Shown one piece after another: positions 21,501-30,851 of a DNA stretch of 53,438 nt (its first letter is position 1; each line of letters begins with the position of its first letter). Below the pieces are notes generated by a model that was given only the letters and a program-made list of their open reading frames with translations, had not been told where the DNA came from and did not search any database. The position numbers and the translations under genes are program-made. The DNA lies in assembly GCF_007049795.1 (NCBI RefSeq), contig NZ_SCFY01000029.1, positions 1-53,438 on the forward strand, in the 5' to 3' direction. The DNA comes from Ectopseudomonas mendocina. Its GTDB lineage: Bacteria > Pseudomonadota > Gammaproteobacteria > Pseudomonadales > Pseudomonadaceae.

Positions 21501-24215
21501 ATGGCCCCCACACAATTCACCGCCTCCACCTGCTGCTACTGCGGCGTCGGCTGCGGCGTGCTGATCGAGCACGACGGCGAGCAGATACTCGGCGTCGCCG
21601 GCGACCCCAGCCACCCGGCCAACTTCGGCAAGCTGTGCAGCAAGGGTTCGACCCTGCACCTGACCGGCGACCTCGACGCCCGCGCCCTGTATCCCGAGCT
21701 GCGCCTGGGCAAGGGCCTGGCCCGCTCACGCACGGACTGGGACAGCGCTCTGGATCACGCTGCAGCCGTGTTCGCCGAGACCATCCGCGAACACGGACCG
21801 GACAGCGTGGCCTTCTACATCTCCGGCCAGTTGCTGACCGAGGACTACTACGCCTTCAACAAGCTGGCCCGTGCCCTGGTCGGTACCCACAACATCGACT
21901 CCAACTCGCGCCTGTGCATGAGCTCGGCGGTGGTCGGCTACAAACGCAGTCTCGGCGCCGACGCCCCGCCCTGCAGCTATGAAGACATCGAGCTGAGCGA
22001 CTGCCTGCTGATCGCCGGCTCCAACATGGCTTACGCCCATCCGGTGCTGTTCCGCCGCCTGGAAGAAGCCAAGGCGCGCCGCCCGGAGATGAAAGTGATC
22101 ATCATCGACCCACGGCGCACCGACACTTGCGAGCTGGCCGACCTGCACCTGGCGATCCTGCCCGGCACCGACGTCGCGCTGTTTCACGGCATCCTGCATA
22201 TCCTGCTGTGGGAAGGCTGGATCGACCGCCGCTATATCGACGCCCACACCGAAGGCTTCGAGGCGCTGAAGAACCTGGTGCGCGACTACAGCCCGGCCGC
22301 CACCGCCGATATCTGCGGCATCAGCCTCGACGCTCTGCAGCGCTGCGCCGAACTGATCGGCAAGGCGCCCTCCTTCCTTTCTCTGTGGTGCATGGGGCTC
22401 AATCAGTCCTCGTCCGGCAGCGCGAAGAACAGCGCGCTGATCAACCTTCACCTGGCCACCGGACAGATCGGCAGGCCCGGCGCCGGCCCCTTCTCGCTGA
22501 CCGGCCAGCCCAACGCCATGGGCGGTCGCGAAACCGGCAGCCTGAGCAACCTGCTGCCTGGGCATCGCGAGGCCGGCAACGCCGAACACCGCGCCGAAGT
22601 CGCCGCCTACTGGGGCGTCGACGCCCTGCCGGAGACGCCGGGGCTGTCCGCCATCGAGCTGTTCGATGCGGTGCACGACGGCCGCATCAAGGCGCTGTGG
22701 ATCGCCTGCACCAACCCGGCGCAATCGCTGCCGAACCAGAACAAGGTGCACGAGGCCCTGGCCGCCTGCCCCTTCGTTGTCGTTCAAGAGGCCTTCTTCA
22801 CCACCGAGACCTGCCGCTACGCCGACCTGCTGCTGCCCGCCGCCAGCTGGGGCGAGAAGGAAGGCACGGTGACCAACTCCGAGCGCCGCGTCAGCCATGT
22901 GCGCCGCGCCGTGCCAGCGCCCGCAGAGGCGCGGCCCGATTGGTCGATCACCTGCGACTTCGCCCGTCGCCTGGAACCCCTGCTCCGCCCCGGCCTGCCC
23001 AGCCTGTTCGATTTCGCCGACAGCGAAGCGCTGTTCGAGGAATACAAGCACCTGACCGCCCACCGCGATCTTGACCTCTCGGGGCTGAGCTACGCGCTGT
23101 TGGATGATCAAGGTCCTCAGCAGTGGCCGTTCCCGGTCGGCGCACGCCAGGGCACCGCACGGCTCTATGCCGACGGCCGCTTCCCCACCGCCAGCGGGCG
23201 CGCGCAGTTCCACGCCGACCCGTACCGCGTGCCGAAGGAAAAGCGCGAGGCGCGCTATTCGCTCACCCTCAATACCGGCCGCCTGCGCGACCAATGGCAC
23301 GGTATGAGCCGCACCGGCACCGCCGCACGGCTGTTCGGCCATGTCGAATCCGCCGTACTCGGCCTGCACCCGGACGAACTGCGGCGCCGACGCCTGCAGG
23401 ACGGCGACCTGATCAAACTGCGCAGCCGCCGTGGCAGCCTGATCCTGCCGGTGCAGGCCGACGAGTCGGTGCGCCCCGGCCAGGCCTGGCTGCCGATGCA
23501 CTGGGGCGATCGCTTCCTCAAGGGCCTAGGCACCAACGTGCTGACCCAGCCAGCGTTCGATCCGTTATCCAAACAGCCGGAACTCAAGCATGCCGGCGTC
23601 GAGGTGGACAAGGTGGAACTGCCCTGGCAGCTGTTCGCCCTGGTCGAGGGTGACGTACAGAGCCGCTTCGAGGCCCTGCGCCCGCTGTTCGAAGCGTTCG
23701 CCTACGCCAGTCTCACCCCTACCGGTCGCGAGCGCCCCGCTCTACTGATCCGAGCCGCCAGAGCCGTGGCGCCGCAGCCAGAGCTGCTGACGCAGATCGA
23801 CCAACTGCTGCGCCTGAATGAAGGTCCGGTGCTGGCCTACGACGACCCGCGCCGTGCGGTAGGCAAACGTGTACGTATCGAGGATGGCCGTATCGTCAGC
23901 ATTCGCCTGGCCGGCGAAACCGCCGCCAGTGAATGGCTCAGAAGCCTGTGGCTGGACGGCCAGGCCAATGCCGACCTGCGTCGCTGGCTGCTGGCGCCGG
24001 TCTCCGCGCCGCCGGGCAATTCCAGCGCCACCCTGGGCGGCAAGATTCTGTGCAACTGCCTGAACGTCAGCGAAGGCGCGGTGCGTGTCGGCATAGAGCG
24101 CGGCCTGGACCTGGATGGGTTAAAGCAGACGCTCAAATGCGGCACCAGTTGTGGCTCCTGTGTACCTGAAATCAAACGCCTGCTGGCCCAGCAGTCAGTG
24201 GCGACACACGCGTAG
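21501..24215 (+). CDS. nasA: Assimilatory nitrate reductase, catalytic subunit
   Basis: A 904-residue molybdopterin (bis-MGD) enzyme that reduces nitrate to nitrite in the cytoplasm. The N-terminus carries the [4Fe-4S] ligands CYCGVGCG (about 12-19) and LCSKG (about 45). The Mo domain includes SNSRLCMSSAVVGYK, and a molydopterin-dinucleotide-binding C-terminal domain follows (RLRDQWHGMSRTGTAARLFG). A BFD-like [2Fe-2S] domain is fused at the end (CNCLNVSEGAV near 848, CGTSCGSCVPE near 880), giving an internal electron entry. ATG 21501 follows GCAGGAGTCACGAAC. The 63-base gap after nirD holds a short REP-like sequence. Confidence 0.92.
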   Translation: MAPTQFTASTCCYCGVGCGVLIEHDGEQILGVAGDPSHPANFGKLCSKGSTLHLTGDLDARALYPELRLGKGLARSRTDWDSALDHAAAVFAETIREHGPDSVAFYISGQLLTEDYYAFNKLARALVGTHNIDSNSRLCMSSAVVGYKRSLGADAPPCSYEDIELSDCLLIAGSNMAYAHPVLFRRLEEAKARRPEMKVIIIDPRRTDTCELADLHLAILPGTDVALFHGILHILLWEGWIDRRYIDAHTEGFEALKNLVRDYSPAATADICGISLDALQRCAELIGKAPSFLSLWCMGLNQSSSGSAKNSALINLHLATGQIGRPGAGPFSLTGQPNAMGGRETGSLSNLLPGHREAGNAEHRAEVAAYWGVDALPETPGLSAIELFDAVHDGRIKALWIACTNPAQSLPNQNKVHEALAACPFVVVQEAFFTTETCRYADLLLPAASWGEKEGTVTNSERRVSHVRRAVPAPAEARPDWSITCDFARRLEPLLRPGLPSLFDFADSEALFEEYKHLTAHRDLDLSGLSYALLDDQGPQQWPFPVGARQGTARLYADGRFPTASGRAQFHADPYRVPKEKREARYSLTLNTGRLRDQWHGMSRTGTAARLFGHVESAVLGLHPDELRRRRLQDGDLIKLRSRRGSLILPVQADESVRPGQAWLPMHWGDRFLKGLGTNVLTQPAFDPLSKQPELKHAGVEVDKVELPWQLFALVEGDVQSRFEALRPLFEAFAYASLTPTGRERPALLIRAARAVAPQPELLTQIDQLLRLNEGPVLAYDDPRRAVGKRVRIEDGRIVSIRLAGETAASEWLRSLWLDGQANADLRRWLLAPVSAPPGNSSATLGGKILCNCLNVSEGAVRVGIERGLDLDGLKQTLKCGTSCGSCVPEIKRLLAQQSVATHA

Positions 24216-24268
24216 GGTGCGCTACGCGCACCGCTGCAAAAAGTCGGTGCGCACGACCTAGGCGGCCC
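24216..24268. repeat. Palindromic intergenic repeat
   Basis: GTAGGGTGCGCTACGCGCACC and a related GTCGGTGCGCACGACCTA copy form a hairpin-prone intergenic element between nasA and cobA, similar in style to REP sequences in Pseudomonas. Confidence 0.45.
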
Positions 24269-24295
24269 CGCGACACCCAACGAGAGGTGGTAAAG

Positions 24296-25039
24296 ATGAA
24301 TGCAAAAGTCTGGCTGGTAGGCGCTGGCCCTGGTGATCCCGAGTTGCTGACGCTCAAGGCAGTCAAGGCGCTGAACCAAGCCGAGATCGTGATGATCGAC
24401 GATCTGGTCAACCCGGCCGTGCTCGAACACTGCCGCAGCGCGCGTATCATCTCGGTAGGCAAGCGCGGCGGCTGTCGCTCCACCCCGCAGGCCTTCATCC
24501 ATCGTTTGATGCTGCGCTATGCACGCCAGGGCAAATGCGTGGTGCGCCTGAAAGGCGGCGATCCGTGCATCTTTGGTCGCGGCAGCGAGGAAGCCGACTG
24601 GCTCGGCGAACATGGAATCGACGTGGAAATGGTCAACGGCATTACCGCTGGGCTGGCTGGCGCCACCAACTGCGGTATTCCTCTGACCTTGCGCGGTGTG
24701 GCTCGCGGCGTCACCTTGGTCACGGCCCATACTCAGGATGACAGCTCATTGAACTGGACAGCCCTGGCCCAGAGCGGCACGACATTGGTGGTCTATATGG
24801 GCGTGGCCAAGTTGGCGGACATTCGTGACGGCCTGCTCGCTGGCGGTATGAGCGGCGAGATGCCGGTAGCGATGATCGAGAACGCCTCGCTGCCCGAGCA
24901 GCGCGAATGCCGCAGCCACCTCGCAACGATGCAGGACGACGCGATGGCCTTCGCTCTGAAAAGCCCGGCCATTCTGGTGATCGGCGAAGTCGCCCGCGCC
25001 AGCACCCAGATCAGCATGCCCCAGCTCCTGCATGCGTGA
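24296..25039 (+). CDS. cobA: Uroporphyrinogen-III C-methyltransferase (SUMT)
   Basis: A 247-residue enzyme making precorrin-2, the precursor of siroheme (needed by NirB) and of cobalamin. Motifs: VWLVGAGPGDPELLTLKA at the N-terminus, VVRLKGGDPCIFGRG (about 80-94) and GITAGLAGATNCGIPLT. It is the single-domain CobA type without CysG dehydrogenase/ferrochelatase domains. ATG 24296 is preceded by GAGAGGTGG. It is the last gene of the nitrate/nitrite block and ends in a terminator. Confidence 0.9.
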   Translation: MNAKVWLVGAGPGDPELLTLKAVKALNQAEIVMIDDLVNPAVLEHCRSARIISVGKRGGCRSTPQAFIHRLMLRYARQGKCVVRLKGGDPCIFGRGSEEADWLGEHGIDVEMVNGITAGLAGATNCGIPLTLRGVARGVTLVTAHTQDDSSLNWTALAQSGTTLVVYMGVAKLADIRDGLLAGGMSGEMPVAMIENASLPEQRECRSHLATMQDDAMAFALKSPAILVIGEVARASTQISMPQLLHA

Positions 25040-25069
25040 ATGCTTCACGCTCCTGCGAGGCCGTTGTTT

Positions 25070-25097
25070 GCCCGTCGCCCCCTCGGCGGGCTTTTTT
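25070..25097 (+). terminator. Terminator of the nirB-nirD-nasA-cobA operon
   Basis: GCCCG … CGGGC with a 12-base loop, followed by six T. Confidence 0.75.
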
Positions 25098-25110
25098 ATT
25101 CCAGAAAAGA

Positions 25111-25136
25111 AAAAACCCGGCCGAGGCCGGGTTTTT
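25111..25136 (-). terminator. oprF terminator (works in both directions)
   Basis: AAAAACCCGGCC-GA-GGCCGGGTTTTT is a perfect stem with T-runs on both strands, just after the oprF stop on the minus strand. Confidence 0.88.
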
Positions 25137-25154
25137 CTTAAAGCACCAGAAGCA

Positions 25155-26135
25155 TTACTGCTTAACTTGGGCTTCTACTTCAGCTTCAACGCGACGGTTG
25201 ATAGCGCGACCAGCGTCGGTGGCGTTGTCAGCAACCGGACGGGTTTCACCGTAACCGGCAGTGCTCACGCGGCTACCGTCAACACCGTACTGGTTAACCA
25301 GTACTTCACGAACGGCGTTTGCACGACGCTCGGACAGTTTCTGGTTGTAAGCGTCGCTACCAACGGAGTCGGTGTGACCTTCAACAGTGGTGGTGGTCTG
25401 CGGGTACTGGTTCATGAAGTCAGCCAGGTTCTTGATGTCGCCATAGCTTTCTTCTTTGACGCGGTCTTTGTCGAAGTCGAACTTGACGTCCAGCTCAACG
25501 CGAACAGCTTCCATTACCGGCTCAGGAGCAGGCTCTGGCATCGGCTCAGGTGCAGCAGCTACGACCGGAGCCGGAGCAGGCTTGCTGCCACCACCGAAGT
25601 TCAGACCAACACCCACGCCAGCTTGCCACTCGGTGTCGCCCTGGTCGATGTTGTACAGAGCGTCAACGCCAGCACGGGCGTAGAACATTTCGGTGAAGTA
25701 GTACTTGGCACCAGCGCCAGCGATAGCAAGGGTGGAGTGGTTGCGACCACCGCTGTTGGCATCACCGATGCTCTGATGGCCGAAACCGGCAGAGACGTAC
25801 GGACGCAGACCAACACCCGGCTGACCGAAGTGGTAGATGGCCTTCAGGTCGGTCAGGTTGCCCTTGATGTTTTTGCTGCCTTGCGAACCTTCGCCACGCA
25901 GGTCGTGGTATTCGCCGTAGGACAGCGCCAGTTCGACGTCGTCAGTCAGGTAGTAGCCGATGCTGCCACCGAACAGGTTGCCTTCGTTGTGCGCGTAATC
26001 ACGCTGAACGTCGGTGAAGTAGCGATTGACGAAGCCCTCCACCTCGACGGCGCCTTGGCCTTGCGCCAGCGCGCCGAAGGAGGTTGCGGCAACGAGAGAG
26101 CCAATGACTACGCCCAAGGTGTTTTTTACTTTCAT
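25155..26135 (-). CDS. oprF: Major outer-membrane porin OprF
   Basis: A 326-residue protein. Signal peptide at residues 1-24 (ending GALAQG), an N-terminal eight-strand beta barrel (about 25-175), a Pro-rich hinge (KPAPAPVVAAAPEPMPEPAP), then an OmpA-like peptidoglycan-binding domain (VELDVKFDFDKDRVKEESYG, then TVEGHTDSVGSDAYNQKLSE and RRVEAEVE). It anchors the outer membrane to the wall and forms a low-permeability porin. No cysteines are present, unlike P. aeruginosa OprF. Upstream is sigX; by established knowledge SigX drives oprF, and the 108-bp gap is where that promoter should be. Confidence 0.95.
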   Translation of the reverse strand: MKVKNTLGVVIGSLVAATSFGALAQGQGAVEVEGFVNRYFTDVQRDYAHNEGNLFGGSIGYYLTDDVELALSYGEYHDLRGEGSQGSKNIKGNLTDLKAIYHFGQPGVGLRPYVSAGFGHQSIGDANSGGRNHSTLAIAGAGAKYYFTEMFYARAGVDALYNIDQGDTEWQAGVGVGLNFGGGSKPAPAPVVAAAPEPMPEPAPEPVMEAVRVELDVKFDFDKDRVKEESYGDIKNLADFMNQYPQTTTTVEGHTDSVGSDAYNQKLSERRANAVREVLVNQYGVDGSRVSTAGYGETRPVADNATDAGRAINRRVEAEVEAQVKQ

Positions 26136-26243
26136 CCGTTAAATCCCCATCTTGGTGGTTAATAAGTCACCGTTAATTTCAGTCGGCAACTTGTTGGCGA
26201 TTTTATCAGGTTTCGCCACTCCCTTAGTGGTCGGAATGCTGAA

Positions 26244-26834
26244 CTAAGTTTCGGAGGTTTCCGAAAATTTATCCCGCAACCGATCCAATGCTCGCTTGTA
26301 GCGCATTTTTGTGGCGCTCAAGCCCATGTGCATGATGTCAGCAATCTCTTGAAACTCGAGCTCTGCGACAAAACGTAGCACCAGAATCTCGCGGTCGATC
26401 GGGTTGACGTGAACCAACCAGCGATCCAGACCGCCTCGCTCCTCGACTTTGGGTGTCTTGTCGTCGGAAGCTTCTTCGAGCGGGTCCAAACTTAAGGCGT
26501 CAACCAATCGACGCTTTCGCCGCTCTTTTCGATACTGAGTAATGCATTCGTTATAGGTAATGCTGTAAAGCCAGGTCTTGAACTTGGATTTACCCTCAAA
26601 GTTCTTAAGGCCATAGAGAACTTTGAGCATCACCTCCTGACAGACATCATCGGCATCCCTTTCGTTCCCTAAATAACGCGCACAAACGTTAAATAATGTG
26701 CGCTGGTAGCGCCTCATCAGCTCTTCATAAGCACGAGTTATATGAAACAGCTCGTCGTGGGCGCGCGCCACCAGCTCTTCATCAGTGAGCTCGCGGGGGT
26801 CATAGCGCGTAGGCAAGGGCTGGGCTTTGTTCAA
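26244..26834 (-). CDS. sigX: ECF sigma factor SigX
   Basis: A 196-residue ECF sigma factor. Region 2 spans YEELMRRYQRTLFNVCARYL and DADDVCQEVMLKVLYGLKNF; region 4 covers IDREILVLRFVAELEFQEIA and GLSATKMRYKRALDRLRDKF. It controls envelope-related genes including oprF, lipid metabolism and c-di-GMP genes in other Pseudomonas. The sequence is very close to P. aeruginosa SigX as remembered. No anti-sigma gene is adjacent; CmpX, encoded upstream, is thought to influence its activity. Confidence 0.94.
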   Translation of the reverse strand: MNKAQPLPTRYDPRELTDEELVARAHDELFHITRAYEELMRRYQRTLFNVCARYLGNERDADDVCQEVMLKVLYGLKNFEGKSKFKTWLYSITYNECITQYRKERRKRRLVDALSLDPLEEASDDKTPKVEERGGLDRWLVHVNPIDREILVLRFVAELEFQEIADIMHMGLSATKMRYKRALDRLRDKFSETSET

Positions 26835-26860
26835 AACGAGTCGGGCCGACGGTCAGGACG

Positions 26861-26891
26861 AAAAGCGCCCGGCAGGTCACGCCTGTCGGGC
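26861..26891 (-). terminator. Terminator between cmpX and sigX
   Basis: On the minus strand GCCCGACAGG-CGTGA-CCTGCCGGGC forms a 10-bp stem (one G-T pair), followed by GCTTTTCG. It follows the cmpX stop by about 25 bases. A partial terminator here would separate sigX expression from the cma-crf-cmp transcript. Confidence 0.6.
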
Positions 26892-26916
26892 AGCTGCATA
26901 AAATAACAGATTGGCG

Positions 26917-27741
26917 TCAGCGACTGTTCACGCGTTGCTCGAGCATCACTCGATTTGCCACCGATACCAGCTCACCGGTATCGGTCAACAGGGTGGTTTT
27001 CACTGTGCCGATCTCTTCGATCTGCCCTTCGACCTCACCAACCTGCACTTGTTGCCCGACCTGATACAGCTCGCGCACATAAATACCAGCGAGAATCTGG
27101 CTGGCGATATCGCGGCTGCCCAGACCCAGCGCCAGCGCGACCGCCAGACCAACGGAGATCAGTACGATGGCAATCACGTTGTTGAGCAGGTCGGTCTTGA
27201 TCTCCAGCTGGCCGATGGCCACCGAGATACTGATGATGATCACCAGACCTTGAGCGACACGCCCCAGCCCGTTGGCGTACTCGAGGCCAACACCTTCGGC
27301 AGCACCGCGTATCAGGCTGCTGACCAATTGCGCCAGCAGCACACCGGCAAGCAGCACCAAGGCGGCGCCGAAAACTTTAGGCAGATACAGCGCCAGCACA
27401 TCAAGCGTTGCGGAAACGCGTTGCAGACCAAGCGATTCAGCGGCCGACACCAGGAAGATCAGCAGCACGAACCAATAGACGATCTTGCCGACCAGGGTCG
27501 ATACCGGTGCGTGAATGCCGACGCGCGCCAGCAGCTTGGTCAGACCGGTACCTGTCATCAGGCGGTCCAGGCCAACCTTGCCGAGCAGCTTGGACAGCAG
27601 CGTGTCGAGCAACTTGGCGACGACGAAGCCAAGCAGCACCAATACCAGTGCAACGAACAGGTTAGGTATGAATCCAGCAACCTTGGTCCACAACGCAGTC
27701 ATCGCGGAGATCAGGCTTTGGGTCCAGGGATCGAGTTCCAT
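26917..27741 (-). CDS. cmpX: Small-conductance mechanosensitive channel-like protein CmpX
   Basis: A 274-residue inner-membrane protein from ATG 27741 (the length I recall for CmpX; an upstream ATG at 27801 overlaps crfX). Several membrane helices (for example FIPNLFVALVLVLLGFVVAK and VFGAALVLLAGVLLAQLVSS) precede an MscS-like pore helix with LGSRDIASQILAGIYVRELY and a small beta domain (GEVEGQIEEIGTVKTTLLTD). Part of the conserved cmaX-crfX-cmpX set next to sigX and linked to envelope stress. Confidence 0.88.
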   Translation of the reverse strand: MELDPWTQSLISAMTALWTKVAGFIPNLFVALVLVLLGFVVAKLLDTLLSKLLGKVGLDRLMTGTGLTKLLARVGIHAPVSTLVGKIVYWFVLLIFLVSAAESLGLQRVSATLDVLALYLPKVFGAALVLLAGVLLAQLVSSLIRGAAEGVGLEYANGLGRVAQGLVIIISISVAIGQLEIKTDLLNNVIAIVLISVGLAVALALGLGSRDIASQILAGIYVRELYQVGQQVQVGEVEGQIEEIGTVKTTLLTDTGELVSVANRVMLEQRVNSR

Positions 27742-27742
27742 T

Positions 27743-27988
27743 TCAGTCGGCCTTATCAGCAGAAGCAGAGGATTGGTTACGGCGCGAAACCGGCGCGACA
27801 TGCGCCGAACCGTTGTTCAGGGCGATCATCAGAGCCTGCGCCCAGTGGCCTATCAGACTGAACAGGTCACCAGCACCGACCTGGCGATTGGCGGTCTTGA
27901 GAACCCGGTGCAGGCAAGCATCGTCGTCATGGCTGGACGGCGAGGACTTGAGCAAATCGCGTAGAGACTCTTCGAATGGATCGTGCAT
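27743..27988 (-). CDS. crfX: CrfX-like small protein
   Basis: An 81-residue protein from ATG 27988 (MHDPFEESLRDLLKSSPSSH), ending one base before the cmpX start. Mostly polar with one central hydrophobic helix (LFSLIGHWAQALMIALNNGS). It is the middle gene of cmaX-crfX-cmpX in Pseudomonas; a molecular role is not established to my knowledge. An upstream ATG at 28009 is less likely. Confidence 0.8.
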   Translation of the reverse strand: MHDPFEESLRDLLKSSPSSHDDDACLHRVLKTANRQVGAGDLFSLIGHWAQALMIALNNGSAHVAPVSRRNQSSASADKAD

Positions 27989-28043
27989 GCGCACCTCACG
28001 GGATGTCACGGCTAGACGAAGTAGCCAACGGATGAGTCACACA

Positions 28044-29030
28044 TCACAGCCAACGCCAACGGCGAAAAAGCAGCAATTGGGCCAGTGCCAGAAGGACCAT
28101 GAGGCCGCAGGCGATGAAGAAGCCAACGGGGTTTTCCGCCCCGGGGATTCCGCCAACGTTGATGCCCAGCAAACCGGTCAGAAAGGTCAGTGGCAGGAAC
28201 AGGCCAGTGATCACGGTGAAGCGGTACATGATGCGGTTCATGCGTTCACCAAGACGCCGGCTTTCTGCCTCCAGCACCAGGCCGACGCGCTCACGAATCA
28301 GCTCCAGCTCTTCCAGATAGCGGGTCAGGCGGTTGTTCAACTCGTTCCAGTAGTCATCGTCGTCATCGACGAACCAGGGCTGTCGATTGCGCGCCAGTTG
28401 CGCGTAGAGATCGCGCTGCGGCGCCAGGAACCGACGCAAGCTGGCCGCCCGCCGACGTATCTGCAACACCAGACCGTGATCAGGACGATAGCGCTCATCG
28501 CCATCAAGGCCATCCTCTTCGACGTCGAGCTGCTCACTCAACTCGGCAATCAGATCATCGACGCGACTGGTGAGGTGACGGGCGAGCTCCAGGAGCAACT
28601 CGGACGACGTCTTCGGCCCCTTGCCCGCCAGCAGATCAGCAATCAATGCATCGGTTGCGTGCAGTGGACGCTGACGCAGGGAGATCACCCGCCGGGCATC
28701 AGCGAAGATTCGCACCGATACCATGTCCTCCGGCTCGGCGCCGGGATTACGGTTGACGCCGCGCAAGAACAACAGCAGCTCGTCGTCGGGCAGAGGCAGC
28801 AGACGTGGCCGGGTATTTTCCTCCAGCAGCAGGTTGCAGCTGAATTCGTCCAGCCCGCTGTGCTCGCGCAACCAGTGTTGTGACTGTTCCTGGCTGCGAT
28901 CCCAGTGCAGCCACAGGCTTTCCTGTTCGCCTAGCTGCAGGGTGTCCAGTTCTTCGCGGCTGATGCTGCGCGCACCGCCACGACCATCGAGCACGAAAGC
29001 GTGCAACAGCGCCGAATCCTGATCCTGCAT
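28044..29030 (-). CDS. cmaX: CorA/ZntB-family divalent cation transporter CmaX
   Basis: A 328-residue protein. A long cytoplasmic domain (about 1-265) rich in charged helices is followed by two C-terminal membrane helices (ITGLFLPLTFLTGLLGINVG and FFIACGLMVLLALAQLLLF). The loop contains GINVGGIPG, where CorA/ZntB proteins carry the GxN motif. It probably moves Mg or Zn; the direction is uncertain. First gene of the cma-crf-cmp set, five bases after the RraA-like stop. Confidence 0.87.
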   Translation of the reverse strand: MQDQDSALLHAFVLDGRGGARSISREELDTLQLGEQESLWLHWDRSQEQSQHWLREHSGLDEFSCNLLLEENTRPRLLPLPDDELLLFLRGVNRNPGAEPEDMVSVRIFADARRVISLRQRPLHATDALIADLLAGKGPKTSSELLLELARHLTSRVDDLIAELSEQLDVEEDGLDGDERYRPDHGLVLQIRRRAASLRRFLAPQRDLYAQLARNRQPWFVDDDDDYWNELNNRLTRYLEELELIRERVGLVLEAESRRLGERMNRIMYRFTVITGLFLPLTFLTGLLGINVGGIPGAENPVGFFIACGLMVLLALAQLLLFRRWRWL

Positions 29031-29034
29031 CGGA

Positions 29035-29523
29035 TTATTCCGGCATGTTCAAGGCTTGCGGGGAAATGATGACGCCGTTGTTGTCGGCGTACAGGTAATC
29101 GCCGGGCTTGAAAGTCACACCGCCGAAAGTGACGGGGACATTCAGGTCGCCGATGCCGCGCTTGTCGGTTTTCATGGGATGACTGGCCAGCGCCTGCACG
29201 CCCAGGTCTGTCTGCGCGATGACGTCGACATCACGGATGCAGCCATATACGACGATGCCTTCCCAGCCGTTCTTGGCCGCCTTCTCGGCCAGCATGTCGC
29301 CAAGCAGTGCACGTCGCAGGGAGCCGCCGCCATCCACGACCAGCACCTTGCCGTGCCCTGGCAGATCGACCTGCTCCTTCACCAGCGAGTTGTCCTCATG
29401 GCACTTGATGGTGACGATCTGGCCACCGAAGGAATCGCGGCCGCCGTAGTTGGCGAACATCGGCTCGACGACCTGAACCAGTTCCGGATAGGCATCGCAC
29501 AGATCAGGGGTGATGTAGTGCAT
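29035..29523 (-). CDS. RraA-like protein (RNase E regulator / HMG aldolase family)
   Basis: A 162-residue protein starting at ATG 29523 with GAAAGGAGCTCTGTC upstream. Family features: HYITPDLCDAYPEL, a GxxxR-like GDMLAEKAAKNGWEGIVVYG, and CIRDVDVIAQTDLGVQALA with the conserved RD. Proteins of this family are either inhibitors of RNase E (RraA) or 4-hydroxy-4-methyl-2-oxoglutarate aldolases; in Pseudomonas the aldolase reading is common. The sequence alone does not decide. Confidence 0.85.
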   Translation of the reverse strand: MHYITPDLCDAYPELVQVVEPMFANYGGRDSFGGQIVTIKCHEDNSLVKEQVDLPGHGKVLVVDGGGSLRRALLGDMLAEKAAKNGWEGIVVYGCIRDVDVIAQTDLGVQALASHPMKTDKRGIGDLNVPVTFGGVTFKPGDYLYADNNGVIISPQALNMPE

Positions 29524-29737
29524 GACAGAGCTCCTTTCGACAATGGTTGAGAAGGCAGCCACCTTCATGGACCTGCTTGAAGCGAGTCAATTCAGCATCG
29601 GGATATCGCTAAGAACCCGCCAGGCAATGAACGACAAGCAAGCAGGCGAACCTGAAATGACCGCCTACGCATGATGCGTCACATCTTACCGCTAAGCCCG
29701 TGCCGAAGAAACGGCCGGGACGATCTCAAGCAGCAGC

Positions 29738-30727
29738 TCAAGATCCTATAGCAGAGGCCTGCTCAGCAAAACCGGCGGGTAATTGCAGATGCTGCAACCA
29801 ATACTCGGTCAGTGGCCATACCTCACGCTGCGCCTCCTTGCTGATCAGCATTTCGATATGCCCGAAGTCGCTGGAAAAACCGTTTTCCTTGCCTAGCAGC
29901 AAGAACTGCGACGGCGCTGCACTGCACTGCTCCAGCAGCTTGCGACAGGCCCAGGCAGGGTCCTGCTGATCGGCTGCCGCCCCTACGGCCAGAATCGGTA
30001 TGCGCACCTCAGTCAGGCCAGCCCACCAATCCTGATCGGCATCGCCGAAACGACCGAATAGCTTGAGCCAGCGCAGGGTTTCCAGTGCCAGGCCGGTCGG
30101 TTCGTCTTCGGGGCCGCGCTTCAGCCGGCGCCCGGAAAGGTAAGGAAAGGCACGCAACAGCAGGCGGCCGCCCCACTCCACCGGCGGCAACTTGAGAGGC
30201 CAGTAGATACGACTGATCTGGCTGCCGAACAAGGCTACCGAGCGCGCACGCGCCTCATCGAGATAACCGCCGCCCAAGGCTGCCGCCAGAATCACTCCGC
30301 CGAGGGAATGACCGATCCAGTGCGCGGTTTGCCCGGTCTGCTCGATGATGAAATCAGCAATGGCTGGAAGGTCATAGCGCACGTACTGCGCCACGTGGTT
30401 GTCTCGATAGTTTTCGTTGCGCGGCGAAAGGCCGTGGCCGCGCATTTCCGCGATCCACACATCGAACCCCGCACGCGCCAGGTAAGGCCCCAGGCCAATG
30501 GCCTTGGGTGAATACCAGAAGCGCCGGTTGGAAAAGCTGCCATGCAGCAATACCACGGGGACGCCGCGCTCGCCTTCGGCGCCTGCGCGGCCGATCCGGG
30601 TCAGGGCCAACTCGACGCTGGAGTCGGGGCTGTTGTTGGGTTTGAGAAGATAGACATCCTCGCTCAGATCACCGCGTAACTCGGCGCTGATCAGGGCGAC
30701 GGGAAAAAGCTCACTGCTGCTTTGCAT
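29738..30727 (-). CDS. Alpha/beta hydrolase (esterase/lipase-like)
   Basis: A 329-residue hydrolase. Strand and oxyanion region VVLLHGSFSNRRFWYSPKAI, nucleophile elbow GHSLGG (about residue 146), an Asp candidate in the AVGAAADQQDP region and a C-terminal His in FGHIEM give a complete catalytic triad. A lid-like insertion (SQISRIYWPLKLPPVEWGGR) lies between. No signal peptide. Substrate unknown; P. aeruginosa has a similar gene between the RraA-like gene and ppsA. Confidence 0.82.
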   Translation of the reverse strand: MQSSSELFPVALISAELRGDLSEDVYLLKPNNSPDSSVELALTRIGRAGAEGERGVPVVLLHGSFSNRRFWYSPKAIGLGPYLARAGFDVWIAEMRGHGLSPRNENYRDNHVAQYVRYDLPAIADFIIEQTGQTAHWIGHSLGGVILAAALGGGYLDEARARSVALFGSQISRIYWPLKLPPVEWGGRLLLRAFPYLSGRRLKRGPEDEPTGLALETLRWLKLFGRFGDADQDWWAGLTEVRIPILAVGAAADQQDPAWACRKLLEQCSAAPSQFLLLGKENGFSSDFGHIEMLISKEAQREVWPLTEYWLQHLQLPAGFAEQASAIGS

Positions 30728-30851
30728 GGATCAGGTGACCGCAATGGCGAGACGCCATAAAAGAATAACGACACGCATAAAAAACCGCCGGGAGCGATAT
30801 TGCATATCGCTGGCGACGGCTTGGGATGACTGGCAAAACGCGATAACCACC

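Noticed and set aside
25032..26162. A 376-residue plus-strand frame opposite oprF
   Set aside because: Begins in cobA-oprF intergenic terminators and is wholly antisense to OprF.
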